Below the pieces are notes generated by a model, which saw only the letters and a program-made list of their open reading frames with translations, had not been told where the DNA came from and searched no databases. A stretch of 64,000 bases of DNA from AP-15 sp963774345. Lineage in GTDB: Bacteria; Pseudomonadota; Alphaproteobacteria; ATCC43930; CGMCC-115725. Location of the stretch: positions 62,001 through 126,000 of the forward strand of contig CAVZFB010000031.1 in assembly GCA_963774345.1 (NCBI GenBank), written 5' to 3'. Made by a program: the position numbers and the translations under genes. Positions 43,860 to 53,458 of the stretch are shown here, piece after piece (the first letter of the stretch is position 1; each line of letters starts with the position of its first letter).

Positions 43860-43997
43860 AAATCGGCCGCGACAGGGTGGAGCACCCCAACAAAAACAGA
43901 CCGAGACTCATCCTACCGCCCCCCGAAATGCGATATACGAAATCCAGCGGCGCAAATCTTACGGCCCAAAATGGCCTTTTGTACGACGGTTCCGCTA
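43860..43997. repeat. 140-bp direct repeat, right copy
   Basis: The second copy of 41867-42007. Here it stands alone, without the 5' part of the zinc-ribbon gene, so it is a truncated gene-end copy. Confidence 0.85.
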
Positions 43998-44039
43998 TTG
44001 CATCAGCACACCGAGGATTGCTCTATTCCCCTGAGGATT

Positions 44040-44864
44040 TCAGCGGACGAACAGGATGTCGCAAGCAAAGCTCTCGAGATACTCCCGTAGCCGGCCGGAA
44101 TGGCCTTCGCTTCGGCCGGCGTCGACGGCCAACAAGCGGCAGGAGAGTTCACCGAGCCGCCGGTGTAGGGCGGCGGGTTCGGCCTGTGCGACCTCGATCT
44201 GAGCCCGGACCGGAAAGGCGGCGAGCCGCTCCGCGATCCATGTCTCGAAACCGTTGGCGCCGACAACGGCGGGCGGGCCAATCACCGTTAGTTCGCCTCC
44301 CCGGGCCTCGACGGCCTGGGCTGCAGCTTCGAGCAGCCGGACCGATGCCGGGCCGCGGTCGCGCAGCAACATGACGACCGAGCCGACCCCGTCCCAGCCC
44401 CCCCGGGTCAGGAGAAACGGGCCCGTCGCGACCTCGATCGAGGACCACCACCGGCATTCCACGCGAAAATCGCCGGCGATCGGCCGGGTCAGCGCGCCGG
44501 CGACGACGAGATCGCGCTCGGTCACGCCGGACAAGACAATTTCCGAGGCGCCCCGCACAATTTCGAACGTGCAGTCGACTGCGTGCCGTTTCGCGGCCGC
44601 GACGAGATCCTGCCGAGCCCGCTCGGCAGCGACCTGCAGGTGCAACCCGACCTGTTCGGCCGTGAATGGCTCAGCGCCAGCTCCGAGCGTGATCTGGCGG
44701 GCGAACGGCAGGCTCGCCAGGCGCAACAGATCCTCGTCCTCGACGAAAATGCCATGGAGAGGCGCCTTTGCACGAGCCGCCAGCCGCGCCGCCGTATCGA
44801 TCGCGGCGCGGTTCTCGGAGGCGGCGTCGAGCGGAACGACGACGCGCTCGATCGCGGCAGTCAC
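44040..44864 (-). CDS. universal stress protein-like protein
   Basis: A 274-residue protein starting with GTG. Residues 1-140 read as a Usp-type domain (IERVVVPLDAASENRAAIDT, then HGIFVEDEDLLRLA). The second half (VVMLLRDRGPASVRLLEAAA) is more divergent and no ATP-binding G-2x-G-9x-G motif is visible. Its start overlaps the stop of the Lon-like gene (GTGA), so the two are translationally coupled. A FixK-type site precedes that operon. Confidence 0.7.
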   Translation of the reverse strand: MTAAIERVVVPLDAASENRAAIDTAARLAARAKAPLHGIFVEDEDLLRLASLPFARQITLGAGAEPFTAEQVGLHLQVAAERARQDLVAAAKRHAVDCTFEIVRGASEIVLSGVTERDLVVAGALTRPIAGDFRVECRWWSSIEVATGPFLLTRGGWDGVGSVVMLLRDRGPASVRLLEAAAQAVEARGGELTVIGPPAVVGANGFETWIAERLAAFPVRAQIEVAQAEPAALHRRLGELSCRLLAVDAGRSEGHSGRLREYLESFACDILFVR

Positions 44865-47367
44865 GAGCGTGATCCGAACGCAGAGGCGGCACGGGCAAGC
44901 TCGACCGCCTTCGCGGCAAAGGCATCGAGACGCGCGGCGATCCGATAATTGAGGGTTCCGGCCGGATAATTTCCGTCACCGTCAAGCTTTCCCGCGGGGA
45001 TCCCGGTCAGCAGCTCCAATCCCTGGTCGACGGTGTCGATCGGATAGATCGCGAACCGGCCTTCGGCGACCGCCGCGACGACATCGTGGCGCAGCATCAG
45101 GTGTTTGACGTTGCTCGCTGGAATGATCACGCCCTGATGACCGGTAAAGCCGGTGATCCGGCAGCTGTCGAAAAAGCCCTCGATCTTTTCGTTGACGCCA
45201 CCGATCGCCTGGATCTGGCCGCGCTGATCGACCGAGCCGGTAACCGCAAAGGATTGCTTGATCGGCGCCTCGGCCAGTGCCGAGAGCAGAGCAAACAATT
45301 CGGCGCCTGAAGCGCTGTCGCCGTCGACACCGCCATAGGACTGCTCGAAAACCAGGCTGGCATTGAGCGACAGAGGCCGGCTCTTGCCGAAACGGCCGCC
45401 GAGAAAGCCGCTGAGGATCAGGACCCCCTTTGAATGGAGCGGCCCACCCAGCGCCACCTCGCGTTCGATGTCGACGACTTCGCCGCGGCCGAGCCGCACT
45501 TGCGCCGTAATCCGGGTCGGAGTGCCAAAGGCGAGCTCGCCGAGGCTGATCACCGAAAGCCCGTTCACCTGACCGATTTGAGCGCCATCGGTCTCGATAC
45601 GAATTGTCTTGCGGCCGATCTCTTCCTGCAGGCGACGGTAGATGCGGTCGCCGCGGCGGAATTGCGCGTCGATCGCCGCCTGCACCTCGGCCTCGCCGAC
45701 CACGTCCTTGCCCGCTGTCGGCGGCGATCTGGTCGGCTTCCTGCAAGAGATCCACGAACGCGCGCATACCGGTCGACAATTTCCCGGAATCAGCCGCGAG
45801 CCGGGACGCCTGCTCGATGACGCGGGCCACTGCCGTCGCGGTCGAGAGGTCGCAGTTTCTCGCGCCGGCCGATGGTGCAGATGAGCCGGGCATACAACAA
45901 AGTCGTTTCAGGCGTGCGCTCGATCCGGTCCTCGAAATCGGCTTCGATCTTGAACAGCTCGGCGAATTCCTCGTCATTGGCGCTGAGCAGATAGTAAAGC
46001 GTCGCGGGACCCACCAGGACGATTTTGACGTCGAGCGGGATCGGTTCGGGCGCGAGCGACACGGTGCTCGCCACGCTCATCAATTGTTCGAGGGTTTCGA
46101 TGCGGATCTGGCCGGCGCTGAGCGCCCGCTTGAGGGAGGGCCAGCCGAAATTGCCGGTCAGCAGCTTTTGCGCGTCGAGGATCAGATAGCCGCCATTGGC
46201 CCGGTGCAGGGCGCCCGGGGTCAGCAGGTTGAAGTCGGTGACCAGGGCGCCGAAGCGCGCGAGGTGTTCGACCCGGCCGACGAGGGTCTGGTGGGTCGGG
46301 TTGTCCTCATAGATCACCGGCGCGCCGCGCTGGCCGCCATTGTCGACCAACAGGTTGACCCCATAGCGCCGAAAGCGCGATTCCTCGATCGCAGCCGATA
46401 TCGGTGCCGGGACAGGCGCGGGACCGGTCGCGTCGGCCGGCGGCGCCGGTGGAGCGAGAAAGTCGTCGGCGTTTTCCTTTACGTCCGCTTCGACAGCGTC
46501 GAGGTATTTCGCGACCTCGGGCAAATCCGCATAAGCGGCGCGGACCTCTTCCATCAGATGCACGATCGCGAAGCCGGTGGTCTCGCGGCTGAGGTCGCGC
46601 ACGGCATCGCGATGCTCGCGCTCCCATTGCGGCACCTGCCGCATGATTGCCTCGAGTTCGCTCTGGGTCGCTTCGATTTCGTGCTGGACCGACTCGCGCT
46701 CGCTTGCCGGGAGGGCTTCGAAGGCGTCGGGCTCCAGCACCTTGCCGTCGCGCACCGGCGCCAGCGCCAGACCCATCGGCGTGCGCAATAGCGCGATGCC
46801 CTTCTGCTGGGCGCGTTTCTGGAGTGCCCCGAACGCCGCTTCGTTGCGTTGTTTGAACTGCTGGTCGATGACCTCCCGTCGCGAACGGTATTCATCGCGC
46901 TCGAAAGCCGCGGGCAAAGCGCCGCGCAACTCCTCGACCAGCCGCTTCATCGCCGCCGCCAGTCCGGCGCCACGCCCCGGCGGCAGCCGCAGGCAATACG
47001 GCTTTTGCGGATCGACAAAGTTGTTGACGTAGCACCAGTCGGGCGGCGTCGGCTCGCCCTCGGCCTGCTGCCTAAGCAGATTTTCGACCAGTGCGTGCCG
47101 GCCGGAGCCGGTAGGTCCGAGCGCATAGACATTGTAGCCCTTGCGCTGCATCCGCATGGCGAACCGGATGGCCTCGACCGCGCGCTCCTGGCCGATCAGG
47201 TCAGGCGCCTCTTCCAGCTCGCTGCAAAGGGCGAAGGGGAGTTCCGCCGGGTCGCAGCGGCGGTACAGCAGAGCCGGCGGCAATGGGCGCCCGAATTCGA
47301 AGCTCGGGCCGGCGCCCTGCGCGCCGACCGTGCCGTCGGGAATGCGGGCCGCTGTTTGACCGGTCAT
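44861..47367 (-). pseudogene. Lon-like ATP-dependent protease (LonB type), two frameshifts
   Basis: About 830 residues after correction. Walker A GPTGSGRHALVENLL is near residue 84. A long inserted helical domain follows, then GALHRANGGYLILDAQKLL (Walker B region). Single extra bases near 45857 and 45717 break the frame; the connecting frame encodes CDLSTATAVARVIEQASRLA. The C-terminal protease domain has the Ser-Lys dyad in GGVDGDSASGAELFALLSAL and AIGGVNEKIEGFFDSCR. The start at 47367 follows GGAGG. A FixK-like site lies 53 bases upstream. Confidence 0.75.
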
Positions 47368-47419
47368 CTCGGCGGACCTCCGTGCGTTATTCGCCCAACA
47401 AGACAGCAGCGCCAATCGA

Positions 47420-47433
47420 TTGATCGCCGTCAA
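47420..47433. promoter_or_regulatory. FNR/FixK-type site upstream of the Lon-like operon
   Basis: TTGATCGCCGTCAA fits TTGAT-N4-(A/G)TCAA. It is 53-66 bases upstream of the start codon. Confidence 0.55.
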
Positions 47434-47575
47434 GCCGAATTTCCGGGCTCTCCTCCCGAAGTTAAGGCAGGAGGTTGATCTGGATCGCCGCTCACCGCAT
47501 AGCCGTTGCGCGGCGATAGTGCCGGTGGGAACGGGCTATCGGGCCGCCAGGTCGTGCAATCTATTGTGCAAAACC

Positions 47576-47600
47576 AACCGCGCCCCGCGGGGGCGCGGTT
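47576..47600 (-). terminator. GC-rich terminator after the integrase gene
   Basis: AACCGCGCCCC, loop GCG, GGGGCGCGGTT: a perfect 11-bp stem. Read on the minus strand it is followed by GGTTTTGC, which suits termination of integrase transcription. Confidence 0.7.
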
Positions 47601-47693
47601 TCACGGCCAGGGTCGTGCGGATCGGGTTCAGACGCTGTAGTACATATGGTACTCTCTGAGTCTTATTTATCAATGAGTTAGGGATCATATTTT

Positions 47694-47709
47694 GTCTAAC
47701 GCGTTAGAC
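47694..47709. repeat. 16-bp perfect palindrome at the integrase 3' end
   Basis: GTCTAACGCGTTAGAC overlaps the integrase stop codon. It may be part of a recombination or terminator signal. A shorter palindrome, AGTAC-ATATG-GTACT, lies about 55 bases further out. Confidence 0.7.
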
Positions 47710-48746
47710 CCCGTTCTGGCTTGGTGCCCGATTCGGGCCGCGCTTTTGATAGTCGGCGAGACGGGCGATGGCGATCTCGGCTAGGTCGTAGTTGCGCGGC
47801 AGGTAGGTTTCGAGAATGCGTTGCGTCGCCTCGATCGAGTGGCCCGAGACGGAAGCAATCTGGGGGACGGTGGCCCCCCTCGGCCATGCGCAGCATCGCT
47901 GTGCGGCGCAGGTCACGGGCCTGCGCATCGATGCCGGCGGCGGCGATGCGGCGGAAGCGCTCGTTGAACCGGGTATATGGCACCGGCCGACCACGGTAGG
48001 TGATGATCGTCATGCTCGGTCCCTTGCGGGGCAGCGCATCGAGATGGGCGCGCAACAACGGGTGTATCGGCACGTCGAGAACCACACCGGTCTTTTGCTG
48101 ACGCAGCCGGATCGCTTCACCCGAATAAGCCGGCCGCGCCATGCGTAACACGTCGGTCGGGCGCTGGGCGGTGAATTGCAGCAACAAGAAGGCGGTGACC
48201 ATGTGCGGGGCGGAGGTGGCAGCCGTGAGCCAGCGTGCGACCTCGTCGTCGTTCCAGATGCGATCGCGTGGCTTTGAAGATCTGAGCCGCAACCCGGCTG
48301 CGGCGTCAGTGTCGACGAGCCCGTAATAGCGGGCAAGCTGAAACAGGTTTTTGAGAACGGCTGCAGCCCGCCGGCGCTGATGCGGCTTTCGTAGGTCTCG
48401 ACGAAGTCGACCACCGCCTGGCGGGTAAATGAGGCGAGCGGCAGGCCGGGCCCGAGGGCTTCGATGTCGCGCAGATAGCGCCTGTAGTATTTGATCGTGC
48501 CGACCGCGAGCGCCTGAAAACGGTCGCCGTAGCGGTACCGCTGGATCAACCCGCCGATGCTGTCGCGCGGAGTACCGCGGGCAGCGGGATCGCGTCGGCC
48601 GCGTTATTGAGCCGCTCCGTCGTCGCCATCCGCTCGACTGGATTGTTGGGGAGCCGGGTCAGCTTGTGGCCGCGGCGCTGCCAATACCAACGCACTTTTC
48701 CGGTGCGGTTTAGCCGGCGCGTTACGTAACGTAGTCGTTCGAGCAT
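47704..48746 (-). pseudogene. tyrosine recombinase (phage-type integrase), frameshifted
   Basis: About 345 residues if restored. It starts MLERLRYVTRRLNRTGKVRW. The core-binding domain reads YRYGDRFQALAVGTIKYYRR. The catalytic domain shows LLLQFTAQRPTDVLRMARPA (first arginine), ARDLRRTAMLRMAE (second arginine, with Asp in the usual His position) and QIASVSGHSIEATQRILETY (His and nucleophilic tyrosine region). Indels near 48565, 48362 and 47878 break it. It overlaps the decayed HTH gene upstream. No tRNA target is nearby. Confidence 0.7.
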
Positions 48747-48979
48747 CGATCGCTTTCAACAGGAGGTCTTCGGGATCCTCGATCGGGTTGACCCCCGACG
48801 AGGGCAGATCGGCGAGACTGTCTATTCACCGATCGAGCACGCGTCGGTCATAGACGACGCGCTCGCCGATCTTGCTGGGTTTGGGACCATACCTCTCCAG
48901 GGTCTTATCGCTGATGCCGCAATATTCTGACGTCGCACTTCGTCAGGCCACGCTTTGGGATGTTGATGGGTAACGCCAT
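48735..48979 (-). pseudogene. AlpA-like helix-turn-helix gene, frameshifted and with a nonsense codon
   Basis: MALPINIPKRGLTKCDVR opens at 48979. After a shift the frame continues YCGISDKTLERYGPKPSKIG, then ERVVYDRRVLDR, where a TGA (48826-48828) replaces the expected TGG, and IDSLADLPSSGVNPIEDPED beyond it. This is the small HTH (excisionase-like) protein that often precedes this integrase type. The nonsense change is a substitution, so decay rather than only indel error is likely. Confidence 0.6.
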
Positions 48980-48990
48980 CTCTTTCGAGA

Positions 48991-49880
48991 CTATTTCGGC
49001 ATGGCTTCGACATCGGTGTCCGGGTCTCTCCGCGGTACGGCAGTATCGCCGGCGGCTGCGTCCTCCGTTGCTTCGGCAAGTAGCTGGGCCAGTCGGGACA
49101 CTTCCCCGGCGGCGGCGCGGGCGCTGCTGCCCCCTAATCGGATCAGATCCGCCATGATCTTGGCGACACCACCGATCGGCCACACCGTGCTGCCGGCGTT
49201 GCCTTGCGATTTGGTGAGATCTTCTAACACTTGCCCGAGGCCGCCGATCGGCGGGATTGACATGCCGGTTGCCGCCAATTCGAAGGTTGGCGCAGGCATG
49301 TCCCTCGTCGGTTCGCGATTTTCGCTAGATTTGCCGATAACTGGCCCGAACGTTCCGGCAAGCAGGTGCGCCAATGTCACGCCGTGCGGGAGCGAGGCAT
49401 GGCGGATTAGCCATTCCCGAGCCGCCGCCTGTGTAGAGGTCCGCGGTGATGCAGCTTTAGAGACGTCCCACTCGCGGGAGACTGTGTCGAGGAGTTCGTC
49501 ATCAGGTCGCGGCATCTGGTCCTCAATAATTGTTTGCCAGATGTTCCACGTCCGAACAAAAACCTCGAAATCGTCAAAAAAAGAGCCTCTATTTTGTTGT
49601 TTGCGATGCCTAGAGCGACTTCTGCTAATAGACGAAACATCGCGGCCATTTGAACGCCGCCATAAATTTGGTCTCTGAGATAGCTCTTTTCGAGCCGCAC
49701 CTCGATTTCCCTAGTAACGGATCTTTTGCCCCTTCGGGCGTCGTGCTCTAGTTGCGCTTTGAGCTCAGGCGCTAGTCTGACATGAACCCAAGGCCTGGGG
49801 GGCGCGTCGCTGTGGGGGCGACCGCGTGGCCGCTTCGGCGTGGGCACAGTTGCCATTATGGTCACTCTCGCTCGGGTCAT
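48991..49880 (-). pseudogene. ribbon-helix-helix-type DNA-binding protein, one frameshift
   Basis: The first frame (start 49880 or 49856) has a basic lead PTPKRPRGRPHSDAPPRPW and VHVRLAPELKAQLEHDARRG, then KRSVTREIEVRLEKSYL, a ribbon-helix-helix fold. At a run of seven A (49576-49582, plus strand) the frame is lost. The next frame continues DDFEVFVRTWNIWQTIIEDQ and runs to 48991 through 174 further codons. Total about 290 residues; the C-terminal part is not recognised. It precedes the AlpA-like and integrase genes and may belong to the same element. Confidence 0.55.
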
Positions 49881-49939
49881 GGGTTTTGGATATCCCAAAT
49901 AATTCCCATTTTGTAACATGCATAATTTATTGGTATAGG

Positions 49940-50080
49940 TCACCAGGCGTAGATCGGGGCGAGAAGTGCAATCGCCTCTTGCTGCCTGCCCTGCTGGCAG
50001 CGCAGGCGGGCGAGGCTCATGGCTCCGCGCAATTCCCAGGACTTCGCGTTCTGCCGACGCGCGACGTCGATGCCTTTCTC
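49940..50080 (-). pseudogene. C-terminal remnant of a TPR-type signalling protein
   Basis: GIDVARRQNAKSWELRGAMS, then LARLRCQQGRQQEAIALLAP, closely resembles the C-terminal TPR block of bacterial adenylate/guanylate-cyclase-like regulators. It has no start and stops early (YAW). The rest of the 49881-50297 gap shows no gene. Confidence 0.5.
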
Positions 50081-50297
50081 TCAGGTCATCGCCGACCGGC
50101 CACAACGGCGCCCCCGCAGGGCCGGCACGATAGGCCAGCGAAAACAGCCGGGGCTTACCAGCCTTATCGCGACACGATCGGCGGAATCAGCAGGAAGCGG
50201 AAATACTTTCGTGTGCGCGCGGGGGAGGATCGGCTGCATGTGCGGCCGGCGACGCCGACGGAGGCTCGGCAAACACTCCCCAAGAGAACGATTACAC

Positions 50298-50774
50298 TTA
50301 ATTGATTGCGATCTTTCGCGGGATCGCCTCCTTCACCTTTTTCAGCGTCAGGGTCAAGACGCCGTCATTGAGCTCGGCGGCGATCTGCTGCTGGTCGATT
50401 TTGTTCGACAGGGTGAACGCGCGAGCGAAATGGCCGACATTGTACTCGGTATAGAGTGGCTCCAGGCCCTCGTATTTGGTAAAGTCGAGCCGGCCTTCGA
50501 CTCGGAGCACATCATTTTCGATATTTACATCAACATCCTTTTTCTCGACTCCCGGGATTTCCATCACAACGGTCAGGGCGTCGTCGGTTTCGTAGATGTC
50601 GGTATTCTGAATGTAGTAACGGGCAGGAACTGTCTTTTCCTCCTTGGTGACCTGTTCTTTTTTTTCCTGTACCGCTAGTAGCGGTGCGCTTTTGACGATA
50701 GCTGTGCTTCGTGAGAGAGAATCAGCGCTGATGCACCAGGTCTGATGACGCCGCGCAATGAATACTATATGCAC
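50298..50774 (-). CDS. Hsp20 small heat-shock protein (start disturbed)
   Basis: The alpha-crystallin domain is complete: NTDIYETDDALTVVMEIPGV, DVDVNIENDVLRVEGRLDF, then AELNDGVLTLTLKKVKEAIP. The natural N-terminus seems to begin near IVKSAPLLAVQEKKEQVT, but there the codon is ATC, with no start codon or ribosome-binding site. The only in-frame start is a GTG at 50774, giving 158 residues with an odd leader. A short N-terminal piece starting at 50960 may be its lost beginning. Confidence 0.75.
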   Translation of the reverse strand: MHIVFIARRHQTWCISADSLSRSTAIVKSAPLLAVQEKKEQVTKEEKTVPARYYIQNTDIYETDDALTVVMEIPGVEKKDVDVNIENDVLRVEGRLDFTKYEGLEPLYTEYNVGHFARAFTLSNKIDQQQIAAELNDGVLTLTLKKVKEAIPRKIAIN

Positions 50775-50879
50775 GGCCGAATTGTTCGCCGCCTACTGCT
50801 GCAATGTCGAGTGATGCAGCGCACCGCACCGAATTCTGCGTTTTCTCACGTGAGCGCGAATAGCGCGCTGATATGTGAT

Positions 50880-50960
50880 CTATATTCCAGCAGCACAGTC
50901 AGGTCTGGATGCGCTTTTACTTACACTCGCGTTTGTGTTGCTGTCTTGGGACTCTGCCAT
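50880..50960 (-). pseudogene. N-terminal fragment, probably of the downstream Hsp20 gene
   Basis: A strong GGAGGG site precedes ATG at 50960 and MAESQDSNTNASVSKSASRP, then a stop after 26 codons. The signals are those of a real gene, and its 3' continuation may be the Hsp20 frame at 50298-50700, separated by about 180 AT-richer bases. Confidence 0.4.
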
Positions 50961-50990
50961 CTTACCCTCCGTCCTTTAAATCGATGCGGG

Positions 50991-51415
50991 CTAAGCCAAG
51001 GTGATCGCTTTTGGCTTGTCCCGCTCTGTGCGCGGAGATAAAGCGCCAGAATCCCCTCGTGGTATTCGGCCCTGACCCGGTCCGCATCGATTTCGACCGG
51101 GAGGGTCACCGCCCGATCGAAACTCCCGGCCAACCGTTCACGGCGATGGACACCGGCCTTTTCGCCATACTCGACCGGTTTGGTGCCGGCAAGGCGGATC
51201 GTCCTGCCTTTGACCTGTATCTGCAGGTCAGCCTTTCGGATGCCGGGCAACTCGGCGATGATGACGACGTCATCGCCCTTGCGGAAAACATTGAGTGGCG
51301 GAAAAGCGCCGCCGCCGCTGATACTCGGCTCCAGCCAGCTACTGGCGCGCAACGCATCGAGAGCCTGCTGGAACTGGAGAAAAGTGCCGAACTGGTCGGG
51401 GAAGACCATGGCCAT
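50991..51415 (-). pseudogene. Hsp20 small heat-shock protein, frameshift at the 3' end
   Basis: The start at 51415 follows GGAGAG. MAMVFPDQFGTFLQFQQALD leads into the alpha-crystallin domain (PPLNVFRKGDDVVIIAELPG, then RAEYHEGILALYL). Near 51040 one base is missing. Restored, the end reads DKPKAITLA and stops at 50991, the normal Hsp20 tail. Unshifted, translation runs to 50921. The lesion affects only the last 20 residues, so the domain may still work. A FixK-type site lies about 160 bases upstream. Confidence 0.7.
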
Positions 51416-51577
51416 GGTTCACTCTCCTGGGCGTGGTTATCGATAAATTCGGCGAAGCGGAGCTCGACTTTTTAGAAGCTGGAGTGGACCCTGGGAGCAA
51501 TAAGGTGATCCCAGGAAATTCAGTCCAAGTTGGGTCTTACTGTCGTTAACATTCTAGGACTGTCCAGCGAACGCTCA

Positions 51578-51591
51578 TTGATCTAAATCAA
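51578..51591. promoter_or_regulatory. FNR/FixK-type site upstream of hsp20
   Basis: TTGATCTAAATCAA is a perfect TTGAT-N4-ATCAA site, upstream of the minus-strand Hsp20 gene. Confidence 0.7.
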
Positions 51592-52007
51592 AACACGCGA
51601 ACTGGGCTGAAAATCTTTAGCCGATCCGGTTATCCCACAATACCCCAGAGGTTGCCGGGGCGCTCGCTCGCGCCGTCGCAGCCGCCGCTACTGAAACCTG
51701 CCCCGAGAAAGTTGCCGCGAGATATAAACTGCCTGAAGCTCTAACATTTCGGCCTCCGGTGAGCGGTTGCTGGCGACGGCACCCCTGGTATTCTCAAAAA
51801 ACTCCCGGCACAGTAGTTTGGCAATATTACAACGGCTTAATCTTTGCGAGGGCTACGGTGGTCATCCTGGACACCACCCCGACACAGATGCCCCCCAGAC
51901 AAAAATCATCCATGCAAAAGGCGCGCTATAAAAAATATCCTCATCGCCGCCTCCATATTAACTAATGCAGGACGTTGCAAATTTAACGTCGGTGGCAAAA
52001 CGTTACA

Positions 52008-52021
52008 TTGATCTAAGTCAA
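52008..52021. promoter_or_regulatory. FNR/FixK-type site in a gene-free region
   Basis: TTGATCTAAGTCAA, with the same spacer as the hsp20 site. No start codon lies at promoter distance, so its target may be lost or a small RNA. Confidence 0.5.
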
Positions 52022-52404
52022 TCGCGTGCGCCATCGACCGGATCTATTTACCGACCCGTTTATTTTGCGGAGTTGGGACGTTAGCGTGAGCTTGCGGATA
52101 CGCTCCCAGCTTCCCAAGTCCAGCTCGTAGAAATTACCGAATGTCCCTTTCGATGTCGCGAATGAATCACCCATTTGGAGCAAATCTTGCTTAGCGAGAC
52201 TGCAACAACCGCATCCTTGCGGTGATGATCGCGAGCGGATGACCAGAGGGCGAAGTGCTTGAAGGACTGTTCACATCCGGACCGGCGGGACCGGCGAGAT
52301 TACCCACGGCGCGCGCGGTTTGCGCGCCGATTGGTCAGCTGGCGGGGGATCCGGAACTGATGATGTACTGACTTGCCTTTTGAAGGGAGCTGCTCGGCCA
52401 CCGG

Positions 52405-52442
52405 CAGGATTATGCGTGGCGGGCTATCTATGCATAATCCTG
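52405..52442. repeat. 11-bp inverted repeat
   Basis: CAGGATTATGC and GCATAATCCTG, separated by 16 bases. It could be a terminator, an operator or an old element end. Confidence 0.6.
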
Positions 52443-52523
52443 AGTTCAGCCATTTCCGCATTGTGGCGCAATCCGCTTGACGTCATCGAGGCTGAAGACC
52501 AAAGCGGAGACCCGTAAGGGAAA

Positions 52524-52537
52524 TTGATCCAGATCAT
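52524..52537. promoter_or_regulatory. FNR/FixK-type site upstream of the CBS operon
   Basis: TTGATCCAGATCAT, nine of ten conserved positions, 57-70 bases before the start at 52594. Confidence 0.6.
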
Positions 52538-52593
52538 GCCCACCCAAAGGCTTTTCGAGCCACAGTCGCGGTATGGGTGGAAGAACTGCCGTG

Positions 52594-52844
52594 ATGACGA
52601 GCTATCGCGTCTGCTTCATTAATAAGATCGCTCGCAACGAAAGACTTTTTCGGTGCTGCCAGCGCTCGATCCTCATCCGATCGGCGCGCAGCCCGGAGCG
52701 AGCGATCGAAGCGGCGAAGAAGCGGTTCGCCTGGCTGGAGCGCATCCGCGACTGGAAGTTTCACGCCGCTCTGATCGAGATAGAAACGTCGACTTCGAAG
52801 CAACACAGCAAAACCCGCTCGACCGCGTCAGCCGAGGTGGATAG
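52594..52844 (+). pseudogene. small conserved hypothetical protein, frameshifted
   Basis: MTSYRVCFINKIARNERLFR, then CCQRSILIRSARSPERAIEA and FAWLERIRDWKFHAALIEIE, a small protein I associate with stress loci in soil alphaproteobacteria. One indel near 52780 moves the last residues (VDFEATQQNPLDRVSRGG) to another frame, which stops at 52844, two bases before the CBS gene. Function unknown. Confidence 0.6.
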
Positions 52845-52846
52845 CA

Positions 52847-53263
52847 ATGAGAAAGATGTCCGATATCGTGCGGCACCAAGATCCGCTGACCTTGCCGTCC
52901 GAGGCGACAGTAAAGGAGGCGTGCCGCTGCATGCGCGACCGGCGCGTCGGCGCGGTGCTGGTGACCGAGGCTGACCGCCGCTTGATCGGAATTTTCACCG
53001 GGCGCGACGCCATCCACCGGGTGCTGGCGGAAGGAAAAAGCGCGGCCCGCACAGCGTTGTCCGCCGTCATGACTCGCGATCCGACGACGATTTTGCCGAG
53101 AAAGACGGCGATCGAGGCCTTGCGGCTGATGGAGGACGGACGCTATCGCCACCTCCCGATCGTCGACGACGGCAAGGTCGTCGGCATCGTTTCGCGGTTC
53201 GATTTCAGTGGCCTCGAACTCGATCGCCTTGACGAAGAAACCGGTCTCTGGGAGAGGATCTGA
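52847..53263 (+). CDS. CBS domain pair protein
   Basis: A 138-residue Bateman module. The first CBS is VKEACRCMRDRRVGAVLVTE with IGIFTGRDAIHRVLAEG. The second is AIEALRLMEDGRYRHLPIVD with VVGIVSRFDFSGLELDRLDE. Such pairs bind adenosine nucleotides and sense energy state. It follows the small gene above directly and shares its FixK-type promoter site. Confidence 0.88.
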   Translation: MRKMSDIVRHQDPLTLPSEATVKEACRCMRDRRVGAVLVTEADRRLIGIFTGRDAIHRVLAEGKSAARTALSAVMTRDPTTILPRKTAIEALRLMEDGRYRHLPIVDDGKVVGIVSRFDFSGLELDRLDEETGLWERI

Positions 53264-53371
53264 CCGCCGAGATGGAGGTTATTCCGGTGAGATGATGCCG
53301 CGAAGCGCTCTCTTCGGGGTGGTCGAAGATGCCCCTGATGCTGGTCTTAGGTAGTTCTTTGGGAGGGCGGG

Positions 53372-53458
53372 ATCATCAAGTATGCCGATCGCAGTGATGC
53401 CGAACGCCGCCTCGCCGGCGCGTTGACCCATCTCAAAGACCGTCATCCGGTAATCAGT
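53372..53458 (+). pseudogene. 5' fragment of a phosphoribosyltransferase-type gene
   Basis: IIKYADRSDAERRLAGALTH, then LKDRHPV, resembles the N-terminus (F-x-DRxDAGRRLAxxL) of a phosphoribosyltransferase family often found in low-oxygen stress loci. It breaks off at the end of fixJ and has no start codon. Confidence 0.4.

Larger units (their letters stand above)
51592..52523. other. gene-free stretch of about 0.9 kb
   Basis: Apart from one FixK-type site and one inverted repeat, listed separately, I see no convincing gene. Open frames here lack ribosome-binding sites and codon bias. The stretch is AT-richer than its surroundings and may be eroded coding DNA. Confidence 0.55.

Noticed and set aside
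51759..51965. Open frame of 68 codons
   Set aside because: No ribosome-binding site, no codon bias, no recognisable protein pattern.
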